A DNA stretch of 54,473 nt from the NCBI GenBank assembly GCA_021792555.1, contig JAJYUL010000023.1, positions 1 to 54,473 on the forward strand. The letters run 5' to 3'. Origin of the DNA: Pseudomonadota bacterium. GTDB taxonomy: Bacteria; Pseudomonadota; Gammaproteobacteria; Steroidobacterales; Steroidobacteraceae. A model generated the notes under the pieces. That model did no database searches. It saw only the letters and a program-made list of their open reading frames with translations, and was not told the origin of the DNA. Below, piece after piece: positions 1 to 8,985 of the stretch (the first letter of the stretch is position 1; each line of letters starts with the position of its first letter). The translations under genes and the position numbers were made by a program.

Positions 1-502
1 CGGATGGGAAATCCGTGCCACTTTGCCGCATTCGCCATCCAAATCGAGACCAGATAAAATGAAGAAATACTCCTTCATGCTCAATGTCTTACGCGGCCGC
101 AACCATGCAACGTTGGGACACTAGTGATATTTCTTCGATAATGATAACCACGTCTTCGAGCTGGATACGGAAGACATTGATCAGGAACTTGACGGCTAGA
201 ACACAGATGACGTGCGAGCGGCGGTTGCGTCGCGCGGAAGATGCAATCAAATCTGATGTGTTTTGGCGCCGATCAGCCGCTTGGCGCGTGATTGCGTCCC
301 TGACCTGGCCACGGCGCCCCGGCCGGGCGATGCGCACATGCGCGTCGGAGCGCCGCAGGTTGAGTTCATCCTCCAGGCATTGCGCACGAGCGCCCCTCCT
401 GGGCGCCTGCCCGGGCAGGCCGTTGATTGGCTCGCTCGGCGTTCGCGTTTCGATGTTAAGAAAAGTGACGCTGAGGCACCGGCACGCGATCGGTGTTTCT
501 AG
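1..502. other. Left-edge stretch with a broken, AT-richer reading frame
   Basis: No intact gene is convincing here. The first 250 bases are clearly less GC-rich than the rest of the window. On the + strand, the frame beginning at base 2 reads through an ATG at 59 (MKKYSFMLNVLRGRNH) to adjacent stops at 122-127, then continues in the same frame as an acidic, protein-like stretch (YFFDNDNHVFELDTEDIDQE) to a stop at 197. This looks like a decayed coding sequence, but the family is not recognised. From about 250 to 500 the sequence returns to high GC. It contains a perfect 16-base palindrome at 405-420 and nothing else I can name. Confidence 0.3.
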
Positions 503-2008
503 TCAGTTGATCTCGAAGACCGTACCGTCGCCACCCGCGCCGCCATATTCGGTCGTTCCATATAGATTTCCGGCACTGTCCATCACCAAACCCCCGTTCG
601 GGCCCGCCCCGTCGGTCGTACCTCCCGCGAAGGAATAGAGGACGGTCTCGCCTGCGGAGCTGATCTCGAACACTGCGCCGGCCCCGTCCGGGTTCGAGCC
701 TCCGCTGTAAGTGGTTCCGTAGAGATTTCCGTTGCTGGCGAGCAGCAATCCTCCGATCGGCTCTTCTCCATCGGTCGGTCCGCCCGCGAAGGAATGCGTC
801 GCGTATTCCGAGAGGCCGCCGTCGATCGGGATCCCGAACACCGTGCCACAGCCGTTGCTGTTTACGCAGGACGCGCCAGCGTTCTGTGAGGTTAGAAAGC
901 CGCCATTCGCAGTCGTTCCATAAATGGTGTTTCCGTCCACGACCACCCCCCCCTGCGGGTTCGCCCCATCGCTCGTGCCGCCCGCGAAGGAATGGAGAAT
1001 GTAGTCCGTGCCATTGCCGTTGAGCGTGAACACCGTGCCTTGTCCGTACGCGCCACCGCTGGCCGTCGTGCCATAGAGATATCCGTTCAGGTCCATGCTC
1101 AGACCAGACTGCGGGTGCGCTCCGTCGCCCGGTCCACCCGCGAACGAATACAAAATGATTTCCGCACCGCTTCGGCCGATCTCGAACACCGTTCCCAGGC
1201 CTTTGGCGCCACCATTTACAGTCGTCCCGTAGAGGTTACCGGCGCTGTCCATGAGCAGACCGGCGACGGGGTTCGCACCGTCGGCCGTGCCGCCTGCGAA
1301 GGAATGCAGAATGGTTTCCGTGCCGTTCGGGCTGATTTCGAACACCGTTCCCTGGCCCTTCGCGCCGCCGCCATCAGTCGTACCATAGAGGTTACCGGCG
1401 CTGTCCATGACCAGGCCCGCGACGGGGTTCGCCCCGTCGGTCGGACCGCCTGCGAAGGAGTGCAGAATGGTTTCCGTGCCGTTCGGGCTGATCTCGAACA
1501 CCGTGCCCAGATCCTTCGCACCGCCGCCGTCGGTCGTCCCGAAAAGGTTGCCGGCGCTGTCCACGATCAACCCCGCATTCGGGTCTGCACCATCGGACGG
1601 GCCGCCCGCAAAAGAATGGAGGATCCGTTCCGTGCCGGCGACGCAGGACACCGCGACATCTGTCACATTGGATGAGAGCGTGCCGCTCGCATTACTGACT
1701 GAGCACGCAACTGCAGGCGGGTGCGATGCCACCGTGACATCGTAGGTGCTGCCCGCAGCCTGAGGTGTGGGAAACGTAAAATAATCGTTGGCGTTGTATG
1801 CGACGGTCAGCTTCTCGCCGCCGTTGTTCTCGAGCTTGACGTTTTCGTTGCCGCTCAGCCCGGAAACGCTACCACTCACATAACAGGCTGCAGCGCAAGC
1901 GGCACTGGACGATTGGGAGGAGGTGGAGGATCCACCACAGCCGGACAAAGACAGCGCCGCCGCCACGATCAGCAGCGCCAAGGCGCCGCGCCCGCGATTC
2001 TTCTCCAT
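503..2008 (-). CDS. Lipoprotein with seven tandem GloVer-type repeats
   Basis: A predicted surface or periplasmic lipoprotein of 501 residues. I chose the ATG at 2008 because AGGAGG lies just upstream; an in-frame start 33 bases earlier has no such site. A short basic N-terminus and hydrophobic stretch end in the lipobox LSGC (Cys about residue 24). Next come a Ser/Ala-rich linker and an Ig-like domain of about 80 residues with two cysteines. Seven repeats of about 52 residues fill the rest, each built on SFAGG-DGA-P-GL-MDSAGNLYGTT-GG-GTVFEI. This is the 'choice-of-anchor tandem repeat GloVer-containing' pattern, probably a beta-propeller. Repeat 5 carries an insertion of about 14 residues with two cysteines (ASCVNSNGCG). 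The repeats are also similar at DNA level, so copy number may vary by recombination. The ligand is unknown. Confidence 0.85.
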   Translation of the reverse strand: MEKNRGRGALALLIVAAALSLSGCGGSSTSSQSSSAACAAACYVSGSVSGLSGNENVKLENNGGEKLTVAYNANDYFTFPTPQAAGSTYDVTVASHPPAVACSVSNASGTLSSNVTDVAVSCVAGTERILHSFAGGPSDGADPNAGLIVDSAGNLFGTTDGGGAKDLGTVFEISPNGTETILHSFAGGPTDGANPVAGLVMDSAGNLYGTTDGGGAKGQGTVFEISPNGTETILHSFAGGTADGANPVAGLLMDSAGNLYGTTVNGGAKGLGTVFEIGRSGAEIILYSFAGGPGDGAHPQSGLSMDLNGYLYGTTASGGAYGQGTVFTLNGNGTDYILHSFAGGTSDGANPQGGVVVDGNTIYGTTANGGFLTSQNAGASCVNSNGCGTVFGIPIDGGLSEYATHSFAGGPTDGEEPIGGLLLASNGNLYGTTYSGGSNPDGAGAVFEISSAGETVLYSFAGGTTDGAGPNGGLVMDSAGNLYGTTEYGGAGGDGTVFEIN

Positions 2009-2068
2009 CGCCCCTCCTGTCCCGCGGTCAAGATCAGCCACTCAAATACCTGAATAGACCGCAGCATG

Positions 2069-2098
2069 ACTATGCGCGTGATCAATGTCATGCGTCAA
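2069..2098 (-). promoter_or_regulatory. Probable sigma-70 promoter of the GloVer lipoprotein gene
   Basis: On the minus strand, TTGACG (2098-2093) and CATAGT (2074-2069) are separated by 18 bases. This places the transcript start near 2062 and gives a leader of about 55 bases before the ATG at 2008. The match is five of six at -35 and four of six at -10. It is a motif match only. Confidence 0.45.
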
Positions 2099-2591
2099 GC
2101 TCGCACCGCCGCAGAGACGCCACCTGCGGGCGCTGGACTCCTCTCGCGGCGGAAAGGTCCGGTCACCCAATCCAGCTGGGTTTTACCGAGGCCGACGCGA
2201 TAGGTCACCGGTGCATTGCAGCGAGGGATCTCATGACCTGCGCCCGATAGGAGCCGGTTGCAGGCAGACCGGCCTCCTTGAACAGTCCCTGTCCCGACAG
2301 CTCACAGCCGAACCCACTTCCGCTTCCGCCGGCGATGGAGCTTCCGTTGCGGTGTTGTGCTGCTCGTCAGGCGCGGCACAGCTCACAGGTGGCCGCAAGC
2401 GCAGGCTCTTGCTGTCCCGGCATTGCGCAGAGGTTTCCACGAACCGCCGGATCAATCCCGTGGCGGGGCGGCCTCTGCGCCTCCGGCCCGGCAGACCGGA
2501 CATCACGGCGTTGACTCCGGTGTGCACCGGAGCGCCCCCGCGGCCTTGGCCGGGACCGGACAGCGATTCCGCCGGTGAAAGTCCGCCCCGC
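2099..2591. other. Intergenic stretch between MscS gene and lipoprotein gene
   Basis: About 490 bases without a credible gene; the open frames here have Arg/Pro/Ala-rich translations of no recognisable family. An inverted repeat at 2515-2532 (CTCCGGTG, two bases, CACCGGAG) lies about 60 bases past the stop of the MscS gene and could be its terminator, although no T-tract follows. I see no other structure I can support. Confidence 0.4.
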
Positions 2592-3683
2592 CTAGGATGT
2601 GGCCATCTGAGCGCCGGGTCGCGCGTCAGGTTCCGGCAGTTGCATTTGTACTCGCGTGATGGGCAGCGCGAGTTGCCCACCGTTTTGTCTGATGATGCGC
2701 GCAGCGTTGAGCAGGACGTCTTCCTGTACGGCGAGCGATTCTCCCCACAGCACCGTTCCGGCGAAACAGTAGACCAGTATGTCGAGCGAATGAGTGCTGT
2801 AACTGGTGAAGTTCACCATTTCACTCTGGGTGTGATCGATACCGGGATGACTGGCGATGTAAGCGCGGAGTTCCTTCAGGATCTTGGGCAGCCGGTCGAC
2901 GTCCGCATAGCGCACCGGCAGCGTCTGCTGGATGCGTCTTGCCTGCATGCGGGGCGGCGTCTCGACCACATGTGAATTGAACACATAATTGGGAACGTAG
3001 TATGGACTCGTGTCGAACCCCCGCAGGAGCGTCGAGCGCCAGCCGATGTGCTCGACGGTGCCGGAGATGTTCAGTTCCGGCAGTACGATCCATTCGCCGA
3101 TCTTGAACGGCTTATCCAGGTAGACGACCAGCGCCCCGAAGAGATTGGAGACAACACCCTGCGCAGCGAACCCGATCGCGATCCCGGCGACGCCGCCGAC
3201 GGTCAGAAGGCTTGCAATCGGAAAATGCAGGGTGCGCAGAATGAGCAGTACGGCGACCGTGAACAGTCCCAGACGAGCGAACTTGCCCGCCAGGTCATAG
3301 ATCATGGGATCCAGCTCATGACCGTGCGGACGGCGCAGGCGCGGATAGCTCTTCAGCAGCCTCCAGCCCGCCCAGGCGATGAGCGCAATGATTCCGACGT
3401 GCAGCGTCCGATCCAGCACATGCGCGAGCAGTCCGACGTGAGCCTGCTCACTGATGAGCGTGCCGATCAGATAGATCCCGCACAGGACGACCAGCGCCAG
3501 CACGGGAGCGCGCACCGAGTGATAGAGCGCCTGACGAAACGGCTCGGCGCGCTGCGTGGCGGCGTAGAGGAGTTTGCGGCTCGCGACCCGGATAATCACA
3601 GTCAGGATGGCGCACACCAGTACGATGATGCCCGTCTGGATCAGTACGCCTCGATACATCTCAAACCAGTTCGTCGGGAGCAT
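2592..3683 (-). CDS. MscS-family mechanosensitive ion channel
   Basis: A 363-residue inner-membrane protein that should release osmolytes on hypo-osmotic shock. Four hydrophobic segments (about residues 12-35, 55-80, 95-112 and 130-150) precede the MscS pore helix, seen as a Gly/Ala-rich segment (VGGVAGIAIGFAAQGVVSNL, about residues 165-185). The beta domain follows (DKPFKIGEWIVLPELNISG), then the C-terminal alpha/beta cage. The extra N-terminal helices and the length fit the YbdG/YnaI-like branch rather than the 286-residue MscS. The start has GAGG seven bases upstream. It appears to be monocistronic. Confidence 0.88.
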   Translation of the reverse strand: MLPTNWFEMYRGVLIQTGIIVLVCAILTVIIRVASRKLLYAATQRAEPFRQALYHSVRAPVLALVVLCGIYLIGTLISEQAHVGLLAHVLDRTLHVGIIALIAWAGWRLLKSYPRLRRPHGHELDPMIYDLAGKFARLGLFTVAVLLILRTLHFPIASLLTVGGVAGIAIGFAAQGVVSNLFGALVVYLDKPFKIGEWIVLPELNISGTVEHIGWRSTLLRGFDTSPYYVPNYVFNSHVVETPPRMQARRIQQTLPVRYADVDRLPKILKELRAYIASHPGIDHTQSEMVNFTSYSTHSLDILVYCFAGTVLWGESLAVQEDVLLNAARIIRQNGGQLALPITRVQMQLPEPDARPGAQMATS

Positions 3684-4604
3684 GCGTGGACCTCTGCGAA
3701 ATAGGTGGTGTGGCCGGCGGCCTGCGCGCCTTTACGCGCGGCGCGCTTGCGCCGCAAGAGATTCGGCGCGCCTACGGGGGCGGCCTTGCGCAAGGCTCGA
3801 GCGTGAATGGGGCGGGACGATGGCCGCCTGCGGATGAGGCAATGCGCCGCCGTCCTGGGGTATTCCCGGCCCGCGCGGCCTCGGTGGCGCCGCTGCCGCC
3901 GCAGCCGATGTTCGGGAACGTCCGCGCGGCGATGCGCAGCGGCTGATCGTGCGAGCGCTCTTGCGCGTGTTCACGCAGATCAGGCGTGCTGTCGGAAATC
4001 GGTTTGCACAGGTGAGCCGCCGTGGATTGTGACCGACTGTGCACTACCGAAACCGCCCACGTGAGCGAGATCGCCCGCACGCCCGGGGATGCGTGATCCG
4101 CCGGGCCGGGGCGCTCTCGAGAGATCCGTTGCGCGGCGCGCGCATGGATCGTGGCGCCCCCGTCGGCTTCGGCGCGCCCAGCCCCGACCCGCAGCTCCGG
4201 GGCTCCTTCCGCCGCATACCGGGCAGCGTGCATCGTGCCCCTGGAACGACGATCTGCCCCGCGGCGCCGATGGTCGTCTTCATGAGATCGATGATACCAG
4301 CCTGACGGGCTCGCGCCCCCGCGCCAGCGGTTCCGCGCTGCCGCGAGGCTTCGGATGCGGTCGACCGATTCGGGTGACGTGCGCCTTGAGCGCGAGCCGA
4401 ATGGTTCGCGCGTAGCGCCGGAGCGGCTACGGGGGCGTTGGTTTCAGCGCCGATGTAGCGCAGCACAGCGTCCCGCGGAGCCCGGACCCGAGCGCGCACC
4501 GAGCAAATCTGCCGCGTCCGAGGCGGTGCGTTTGCTTCGCCGCGCCGAATGTGATGCGCAGCTGATGCCGGTCTGCGCGGCGGCACCAGGCGGGTCGCTG
4601 AGCC
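3684..4604. other. Long non-coding stretch upstream of DPP-IV
   Basis: About 920 bases with no convincing gene. Every frame longer than 80 codons here translates to Arg/Ala/Pro/Gly-rich sequence typical of chance reading in GC-rich DNA, and none matches a family I know. I found no tRNA-like cloverleaf, no riboswitch core and no direct repeats. It could hold a small RNA or a decayed gene. Confidence 0.4.
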
Positions 4605-4610
4605 TATAAT
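4605..4610 (+). promoter_or_regulatory. Perfect -10 hexamer upstream of DPP-IV
   Basis: TATAAT at 4605-4610 would start a transcript near 4617, about 35 bases before the GTG start at 4652. No good -35 hexamer stands 16-18 bases upstream, so the promoter is weak or needs an activator. An AT-rich patch follows directly. Confidence 0.4.
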
Positions 4611-4651
4611 GCATATTTTTGCCGGACCGCTTCGGCACCAGGAGACCGCTC

Positions 4652-6856
4652 GTGAAGCACTTGATCGGCCTGACGGCCCTGCTGTTGACCGCAACCACGC
4701 CGGTCTGGGCGAACGGCGGCGCGGCAAATGCGGCCCCGCACTATACGATCGCGCAGATCTTCGCGCGCCCCGGACTGACCGGCTACGCGCCCGAGCAAGT
4801 GCAATGGAGTCCGAACGGGCAGTATCTGAGCTACCTGCTGCGCCACGGCCCGCGCGGCAGGGCCAATCTCTACCTCGTCGATGTCGCGCGCGGCACGCGC
4901 TCGCTCCTGCTCTCCAGCCGGCAGCTCGCCGGGGCCGCAGCTCCCGCCTGGACCATCAAGAACCAGATCAAGCGCGAGCGCATTACGCGCTACGGGGTAA
5001 AGAGCTACCGGTGGTCGCCGAAGGGAAACGCGATTTTTTTCCTCAGCCACAATCAGGTCTATCTCTATACCCTCGCCTCGCGGCGGATCACGCAGATCAC
5101 CCACCAGCCGGGCGCCAAGCGCAATCCGCGGCTCTCGGCGAACGAGCGCTGGGTCAGCTACCTCACACACGGCATGCTGCATTACGTCGCCGTGAGCGGC
5201 GGACCCATTCACCGGGTCGCGGCGCGCCGCAAGAACGTGCTCAATGGGGAGCTCGACTGGGTGTACACGGAAGAGTTGAATCTGCGCTCAGCCTACGCGT
5301 GGTCTCCCGACAGCCGCTATGTCGCCTTCCTGCAGTTCGATGAGCGGCCGGTGCACACCTTTCCGATCGTGAATTACCTCGACGGACAGCCGCGCGTCTA
5401 CGAGCAGAAATACCCCGCGGCGGGCATGCCGAATCCGATTGTGCGCCTGGGCGTGCGCGACGTCGCGACCGGCAAGACGGTCTGGATGAACATGGCCGGG
5501 ACGCCGGACACGTATCTCGTACGCTTCGGCTGGCTGGCGAAAGGGGATCGCGTCTACGGCGAGGTGCTGAACCGGGCTCAGACACGGCTGCAACTGCTCA
5601 CCGCCGACCCGAGGACTGGTGCGGCGCGCACGCTGCTCACCCAGAGCGACCCGGACTGGGTCGACGTGCACGGCGGCCCGTATTACCTCAACGACGGGCG
5701 GTTCATCTGGGGCAATGAGCAAGACGGCTGGTATCACTTGTATCTGTATGCCGCCGACGGTCGGCTGATCCGCAGACTCACCTCCGGCGCGTACAACGTG
5801 CTGGCGCTCGATGGCGTGCAGGAGAAGCGGGGGGAACTGTTCTTCAGCCGCTACACGCACGGCCCGCTCAACACGCAGCTCTACCGCGTGTCGCTGCACG
5901 GGGGGCAGGCTGTGCCGGTCACCCAGCGGCCCGGCACACATGCCATCGACATGGCCCCGAATGGGATGGCCTATGTGGACACTTATTCCAGCGCCGTGAC
6001 GCCGCCATCCGTCACCCTCGTCAACCTGATGAATGCGCACCGTACCGTGATCCAGCGGGCAGCCCGGCTGCCGTATCGGTTCCAGAAGCCCCGCTTTCTG
6101 ACCATTCCGGCCGCGGACGGACATACGCGGCTCTACGCGCGCCTGACTCTGCCCCCGCACTTCGATCCGCACCGAAAGTATCCGGTCATCATGTACCAGT
6201 ACGGCGGCCCGGACGTGCCGCCGACCGCGCGCGACGCGTGGCGCGGGGCATTCTTCCTCTTCGATCAGCTGCTGGCCCGGCGGGGGTTCGTGCTGTTCGC
6301 CACGGACAACCGCGCCGCCACGTATTTCAGTCATCGCGCGCAGGCCCAGGTGAAATTCCATCTCGGAACGCTCGCGCTCGCCGACCAGCTCGCCGCGGTG
6401 AAGTGGCTCAAACAACAACCGTGGGTGAACCCGCGGCGCATCGGGATCTGGGGCTGGAGCTTCGGCGGCTACATGACCACGTACGCGCTCACTCACGCCC
6501 CCGGGGTGTGGCGGGCGGGCATCGCGGTCGCGCCGGTGACGCGGTGGCAAGACTACGATTCGATCTACACTGAGCGCTACATGGGTACGCCTGCTGAGAA
6601 CCCGCAGGGCTACGCCGAGAGTTCCTCGGTCGCCGCGGCCGGGCATCTCGCCGACCCGCTGCTGCTCGTGGCCGGTACGGGCGATGACAACGTGCACTGG
6701 CAGAATACCCTGCAGTTCATCCAGGCGCTGATCAACGCCGACAAGCCATACAGGCTCCTGGTCTACCCCAACAAGACGCACGGCATCTCCGGACCCGCCG
6801 CCCGCACCCACCTGTTCAGCGCCATGGAGCGCTTCTGGCAGCAGGAACTGCAATGA
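4652..6856 (+). CDS. Dipeptidyl peptidase IV (S9B), secreted
   Basis: A 734-residue serine peptidase expected to remove X-Pro or X-Ala dipeptides from peptide N-termini in the periplasm or at the cell surface. I chose the GTG at 4652 because AGGAG stands seven bases before it and it opens a clean signal peptide (MKHLIGLTALLLTATTPVWA). An N-terminal beta-propeller (DPP-IV N domain) spans roughly residues 80-450. It includes a glutamate-bearing segment (DWVYTEELNLRSAY) resembling the double-Glu motif that holds the substrate N-terminus. The C-terminal alpha/beta-hydrolase domain has nucleophile Ser603 (GWSFGGY), Asp678 (GTGDDNVH) and His710 (KTHGIS). Length and residue order match bacterial DPP-IV. 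Confidence 0.93.
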   Translation: MKHLIGLTALLLTATTPVWANGGAANAAPHYTIAQIFARPGLTGYAPEQVQWSPNGQYLSYLLRHGPRGRANLYLVDVARGTRSLLLSSRQLAGAAAPAWTIKNQIKRERITRYGVKSYRWSPKGNAIFFLSHNQVYLYTLASRRITQITHQPGAKRNPRLSANERWVSYLTHGMLHYVAVSGGPIHRVAARRKNVLNGELDWVYTEELNLRSAYAWSPDSRYVAFLQFDERPVHTFPIVNYLDGQPRVYEQKYPAAGMPNPIVRLGVRDVATGKTVWMNMAGTPDTYLVRFGWLAKGDRVYGEVLNRAQTRLQLLTADPRTGAARTLLTQSDPDWVDVHGGPYYLNDGRFIWGNEQDGWYHLYLYAADGRLIRRLTSGAYNVLALDGVQEKRGELFFSRYTHGPLNTQLYRVSLHGGQAVPVTQRPGTHAIDMAPNGMAYVDTYSSAVTPPSVTLVNLMNAHRTVIQRAARLPYRFQKPRFLTIPAADGHTRLYARLTLPPHFDPHRKYPVIMYQYGGPDVPPTARDAWRGAFFLFDQLLARRGFVLFATDNRAATYFSHRAQAQVKFHLGTLALADQLAAVKWLKQQPWVNPRRIGIWGWSFGGYMTTYALTHAPGVWRAGIAVAPVTRWQDYDSIYTERYMGTPAENPQGYAESSSVAAAGHLADPLLLVAGTGDDNVHWQNTLQFIQALINADKPYRLLVYPNKTHGISGPAARTHLFSAMERFWQQELQ

Positions 6857-6908
6857 GGAGGACCGCGAGAGACCTCCCGGCGCACCGGGCGCGGCGAATG
6901 GGGCGCTG

Positions 6909-8498
6909 GTGAGCGCAGCTGACACCGATTCCCACGCCGGAACGCAGCTCGAGGCGCGCGGAGCGAGCGCATTGTGCGAGGCGTTCTTGCGCGCGCTGTG
7001 CGATCCGAACGGCGGGGAAGCGCTGTACCGGCTGCACAGCCCTGACGCGCCGGTACGCCTGGGCGAGGGCATCGGCCCAGCCTGCGCAACGGACGAGGGG
7101 CATTTTGCAGCCGCGCACCGGGACATCAGCAGGCGCGGCAAGGGGGTGCTGCCGGAGTTCGTGGGACCTTCGCTGGTGCAGCTGACGCACAGCGAGGATC
7201 CGCAGGATGCGGTCGCGTGGTTCGAGATCACCGAGGCACGCGAGTCCCACCGCCTGTTCGCCGCGCTCGGCGTGCGTTGCACCGAAGACGGGCCGCGCGT
7301 CGTGTGGTGCAGCGCAGGCGAGAGCCTCCTGCCCTGGTCCTTCCGCGACGGCCTGCTGCAGTCACTGGCGGATTACCCGTGGATGCGCCAGGGGGGGCCG
7401 GCCAGCGCCCGCGCGCTGCTCGACGCCGGATACTTCCGGCGCTTCTGGCGCCCGCCGGTGACGTTCGCGGCGCTTGCGGATGCCCGCTTCAGCTGTCAGA
7501 TGAGCGCGGCGTGCTGCCGGCACGACTATGAAATCACCCTGCCGGCCGAGGCGCAGATGCTGATCGACGCGCTACCGTGGCAGTCGCTCGCCCCGCAGCT
7601 CGAAGGCACTCGCCTGCCCGTGCGCACCGACGGCAGGCTGCAGCTGAAATCGCCCGAAGAGGTCTGCCGGTTCCTCACTCCGGGCAATCAGTGTTTGATT
7701 CACCGCGCCCTGGGCCGCCAGCCGTTCGGCGCATGCTGCGTGTTCCCGTTCTCCTTCGCACGCACGCCGGAGGGCATCGCGGTCGGTTTGAGTCCCATCT
7801 GCGGCAGCGCGCGGCTGGGCCTCGGCCTGCCTGCGCAGGAGCGCACCGAGGACCTGCGCGAGCGGCTGGTCCACGCCGAGCCGCGCTCGACCGACACCTA
7901 TCGGCTCGCCCCCGGTGTCGCCATCGCGTGGGAGCCGTTCCGCGACATTGAGAAAGGGCTGTGCGACTGTCTGGCTGCCGAGGAGCTGCCCCTGCGGCGG
8001 CGGCTGTACGTCGGCGCGCGGCTGCTCGGGGCGCTCACGGACGGCAGCCCCGTCGACGTGCCGGCGTGGCGCAGCGAGCCGCTGCCGGCGCTGAAGCCCG
8101 AACTGCGCGCGGCCATCCACGGCATGCTGGCGCGCCTGCTTGGCTGGAACCGCGCCGTGCTGCGCGAGCTGCCACGGGAGGTCCCCGACAGGCTGCCGAC
8201 GCTCGAGGCGGGCGACGCGCAGCTCGTGGCGAACATTCTGCGCAACACGCTCCACTGCAAGGTGTATTCGTTTCCGCTCGACCTGACCACCGCGCACAAC
8301 TATCTGATCGTGCTGTATCTGCTCGCGCTGATCATGCAGTCGGCCGCGGACGGGCCGCTGCCGGAGCGGATGTGGCGTGAGCTGGGCTCCCTCGGGGTCC
8401 ACGGCCTGCTCAAGAGCATGCTGCACGAAGGCATGCCGGAGAATTTCCGCGCCCTGCTCGGCCGCAGCGAGTTCGGTCTGTGGATGCTGGCCGCCTGA
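6909..8498 (+). CDS. Large protein with a YkgJ/FliB-type cysteine cluster
   Basis: A 529-residue protein, probably cytoplasmic. The middle (about residues 190-310) carries a cysteine cluster, FSCQMSAACCRHDYEI then CRFLTPGNQCLIH then GACCVFPF and a final SPIC. This is the layout of the YkgJ zinc/iron-chelating family (PF03692) and of the flagellin lysine N-methylase FliB. The first 170 residues are a separate region with a faint SnoaL/NTF2-like look; the last 200 are helical and unrecognised. The GTG start at 6909 has no strong ribosome site. The gene lies 52 bases after DPP-IV on the same strand and may be co-transcribed. No flagellar genes are near, so flagellin methylation is unsupported; the function is unknown. 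Confidence 0.75.
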   Translation: MSAADTDSHAGTQLEARGASALCEAFLRALCDPNGGEALYRLHSPDAPVRLGEGIGPACATDEGHFAAAHRDISRRGKGVLPEFVGPSLVQLTHSEDPQDAVAWFEITEARESHRLFAALGVRCTEDGPRVVWCSAGESLLPWSFRDGLLQSLADYPWMRQGGPASARALLDAGYFRRFWRPPVTFAALADARFSCQMSAACCRHDYEITLPAEAQMLIDALPWQSLAPQLEGTRLPVRTDGRLQLKSPEEVCRFLTPGNQCLIHRALGRQPFGACCVFPFSFARTPEGIAVGLSPICGSARLGLGLPAQERTEDLRERLVHAEPRSTDTYRLAPGVAIAWEPFRDIEKGLCDCLAAEELPLRRRLYVGARLLGALTDGSPVDVPAWRSEPLPALKPELRAAIHGMLARLLGWNRAVLRELPREVPDRLPTLEAGDAQLVANILRNTLHCKVYSFPLDLTTAHNYLIVLYLLALIMQSAADGPLPERMWRELGSLGVHGLLKSMLHEGMPENFRALLGRSEFGLWMLAA

Positions 8499-8508
8499 AC
8501 GGCTGCGC

Positions 8509-8985
8509 TCAGTGCCGGCCGGAGTGGCCGAACCCGCCCGCGCCGCGCGCGCTCTCGTCGAAGGAATCGACCACCTCGAGCGCCACCTGCACCACCGGCA
8601 CGACCACCAGCTGCGCGATGCGCTCGCCCGGCTGGATCACGAACGGCTCCTGGGCGCGGTTCCAACACGACACCATCAGCTGCCCCTGGTAGTCCGAGTC
8701 GATCAGCCCGACGAGATTGCCGAGCACGACGCCATGTTTGTGGCCGAGGCCGGAGCGCGGCAGGATCACGGCCGCAAGCGCCGGGTCCTGCAGATGAATG
8801 GCGAGGCCGGTCGGGACGAGCTCAGCGCGCCCCGGCGCCAGCGTGAGCGGCGCATCGATACAGGCGCGCAGATCGAGGCCCGCCGAGCCGGCCGTCGCAT
8901 AGGCCGGCAGCGGGAATTCCCGGCCGAGGCGTGCATCGAGAATGCGGATCTTGAGCGGCCGCGCGGCCGCGCTCGCGCCACTCAC
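8509..8985 (-). CDS. dut: dUTP diphosphatase
   Basis: Trimeric dUTPase of 158 residues. It hydrolyses dUTP to dUMP and pyrophosphate, keeping uracil out of DNA and feeding thymidylate synthesis. The five family motifs are visible: [41 protein letters not shown] and the C-terminal glycine-rich GAGGFGHSG that closes over the substrate. The start is a GTG overlapping the coaBC stop by four bases (GTGA), so the two genes are translationally coupled, the order seen in many gammaproteobacteria. Confidence 0.96.
   Translation of the reverse strand: MSGASAAARPLKIRILDARLGREFPLPAYATAGSAGLDLRACIDAPLTLAPGRAELVPTGLAIHLQDPALAAVILPRSGLGHKHGVVLGNLVGLIDSDYQGQLMVSCWNRAQEPFVIQPGERIAQLVVVPVVQVALEVVDSFDESARGAGGFGHSGRH

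Noticed and set aside
93-125. A NotI site (93-100) and a SpeI site (120-125) close together, reminiscent of a cloning-vector polylinker
   Set aside because: The flanking bases do not match any vector polylinker I know, and both sites can occur by chance; the adjacent sequence reads as native.
2251-2590. Cobalamin-riboswitch-like words (GGCAGACCGGCC, a CCGGTG/CACCGG hairpin) in the gap before the lipoprotein gene
   Set aside because: The conserved GGGAA/GGTGAA core, GCCACTG and the ordered stems of the class are missing, and neither neighbouring gene relates to B12 uptake or synthesis.
5288-7282. A 664-codon open frame on the minus strand
   Set aside because: It is antisense to the DPP-IV gene, whose catalytic motifs are intact; its translation is low-complexity Arg/Val/His-rich.
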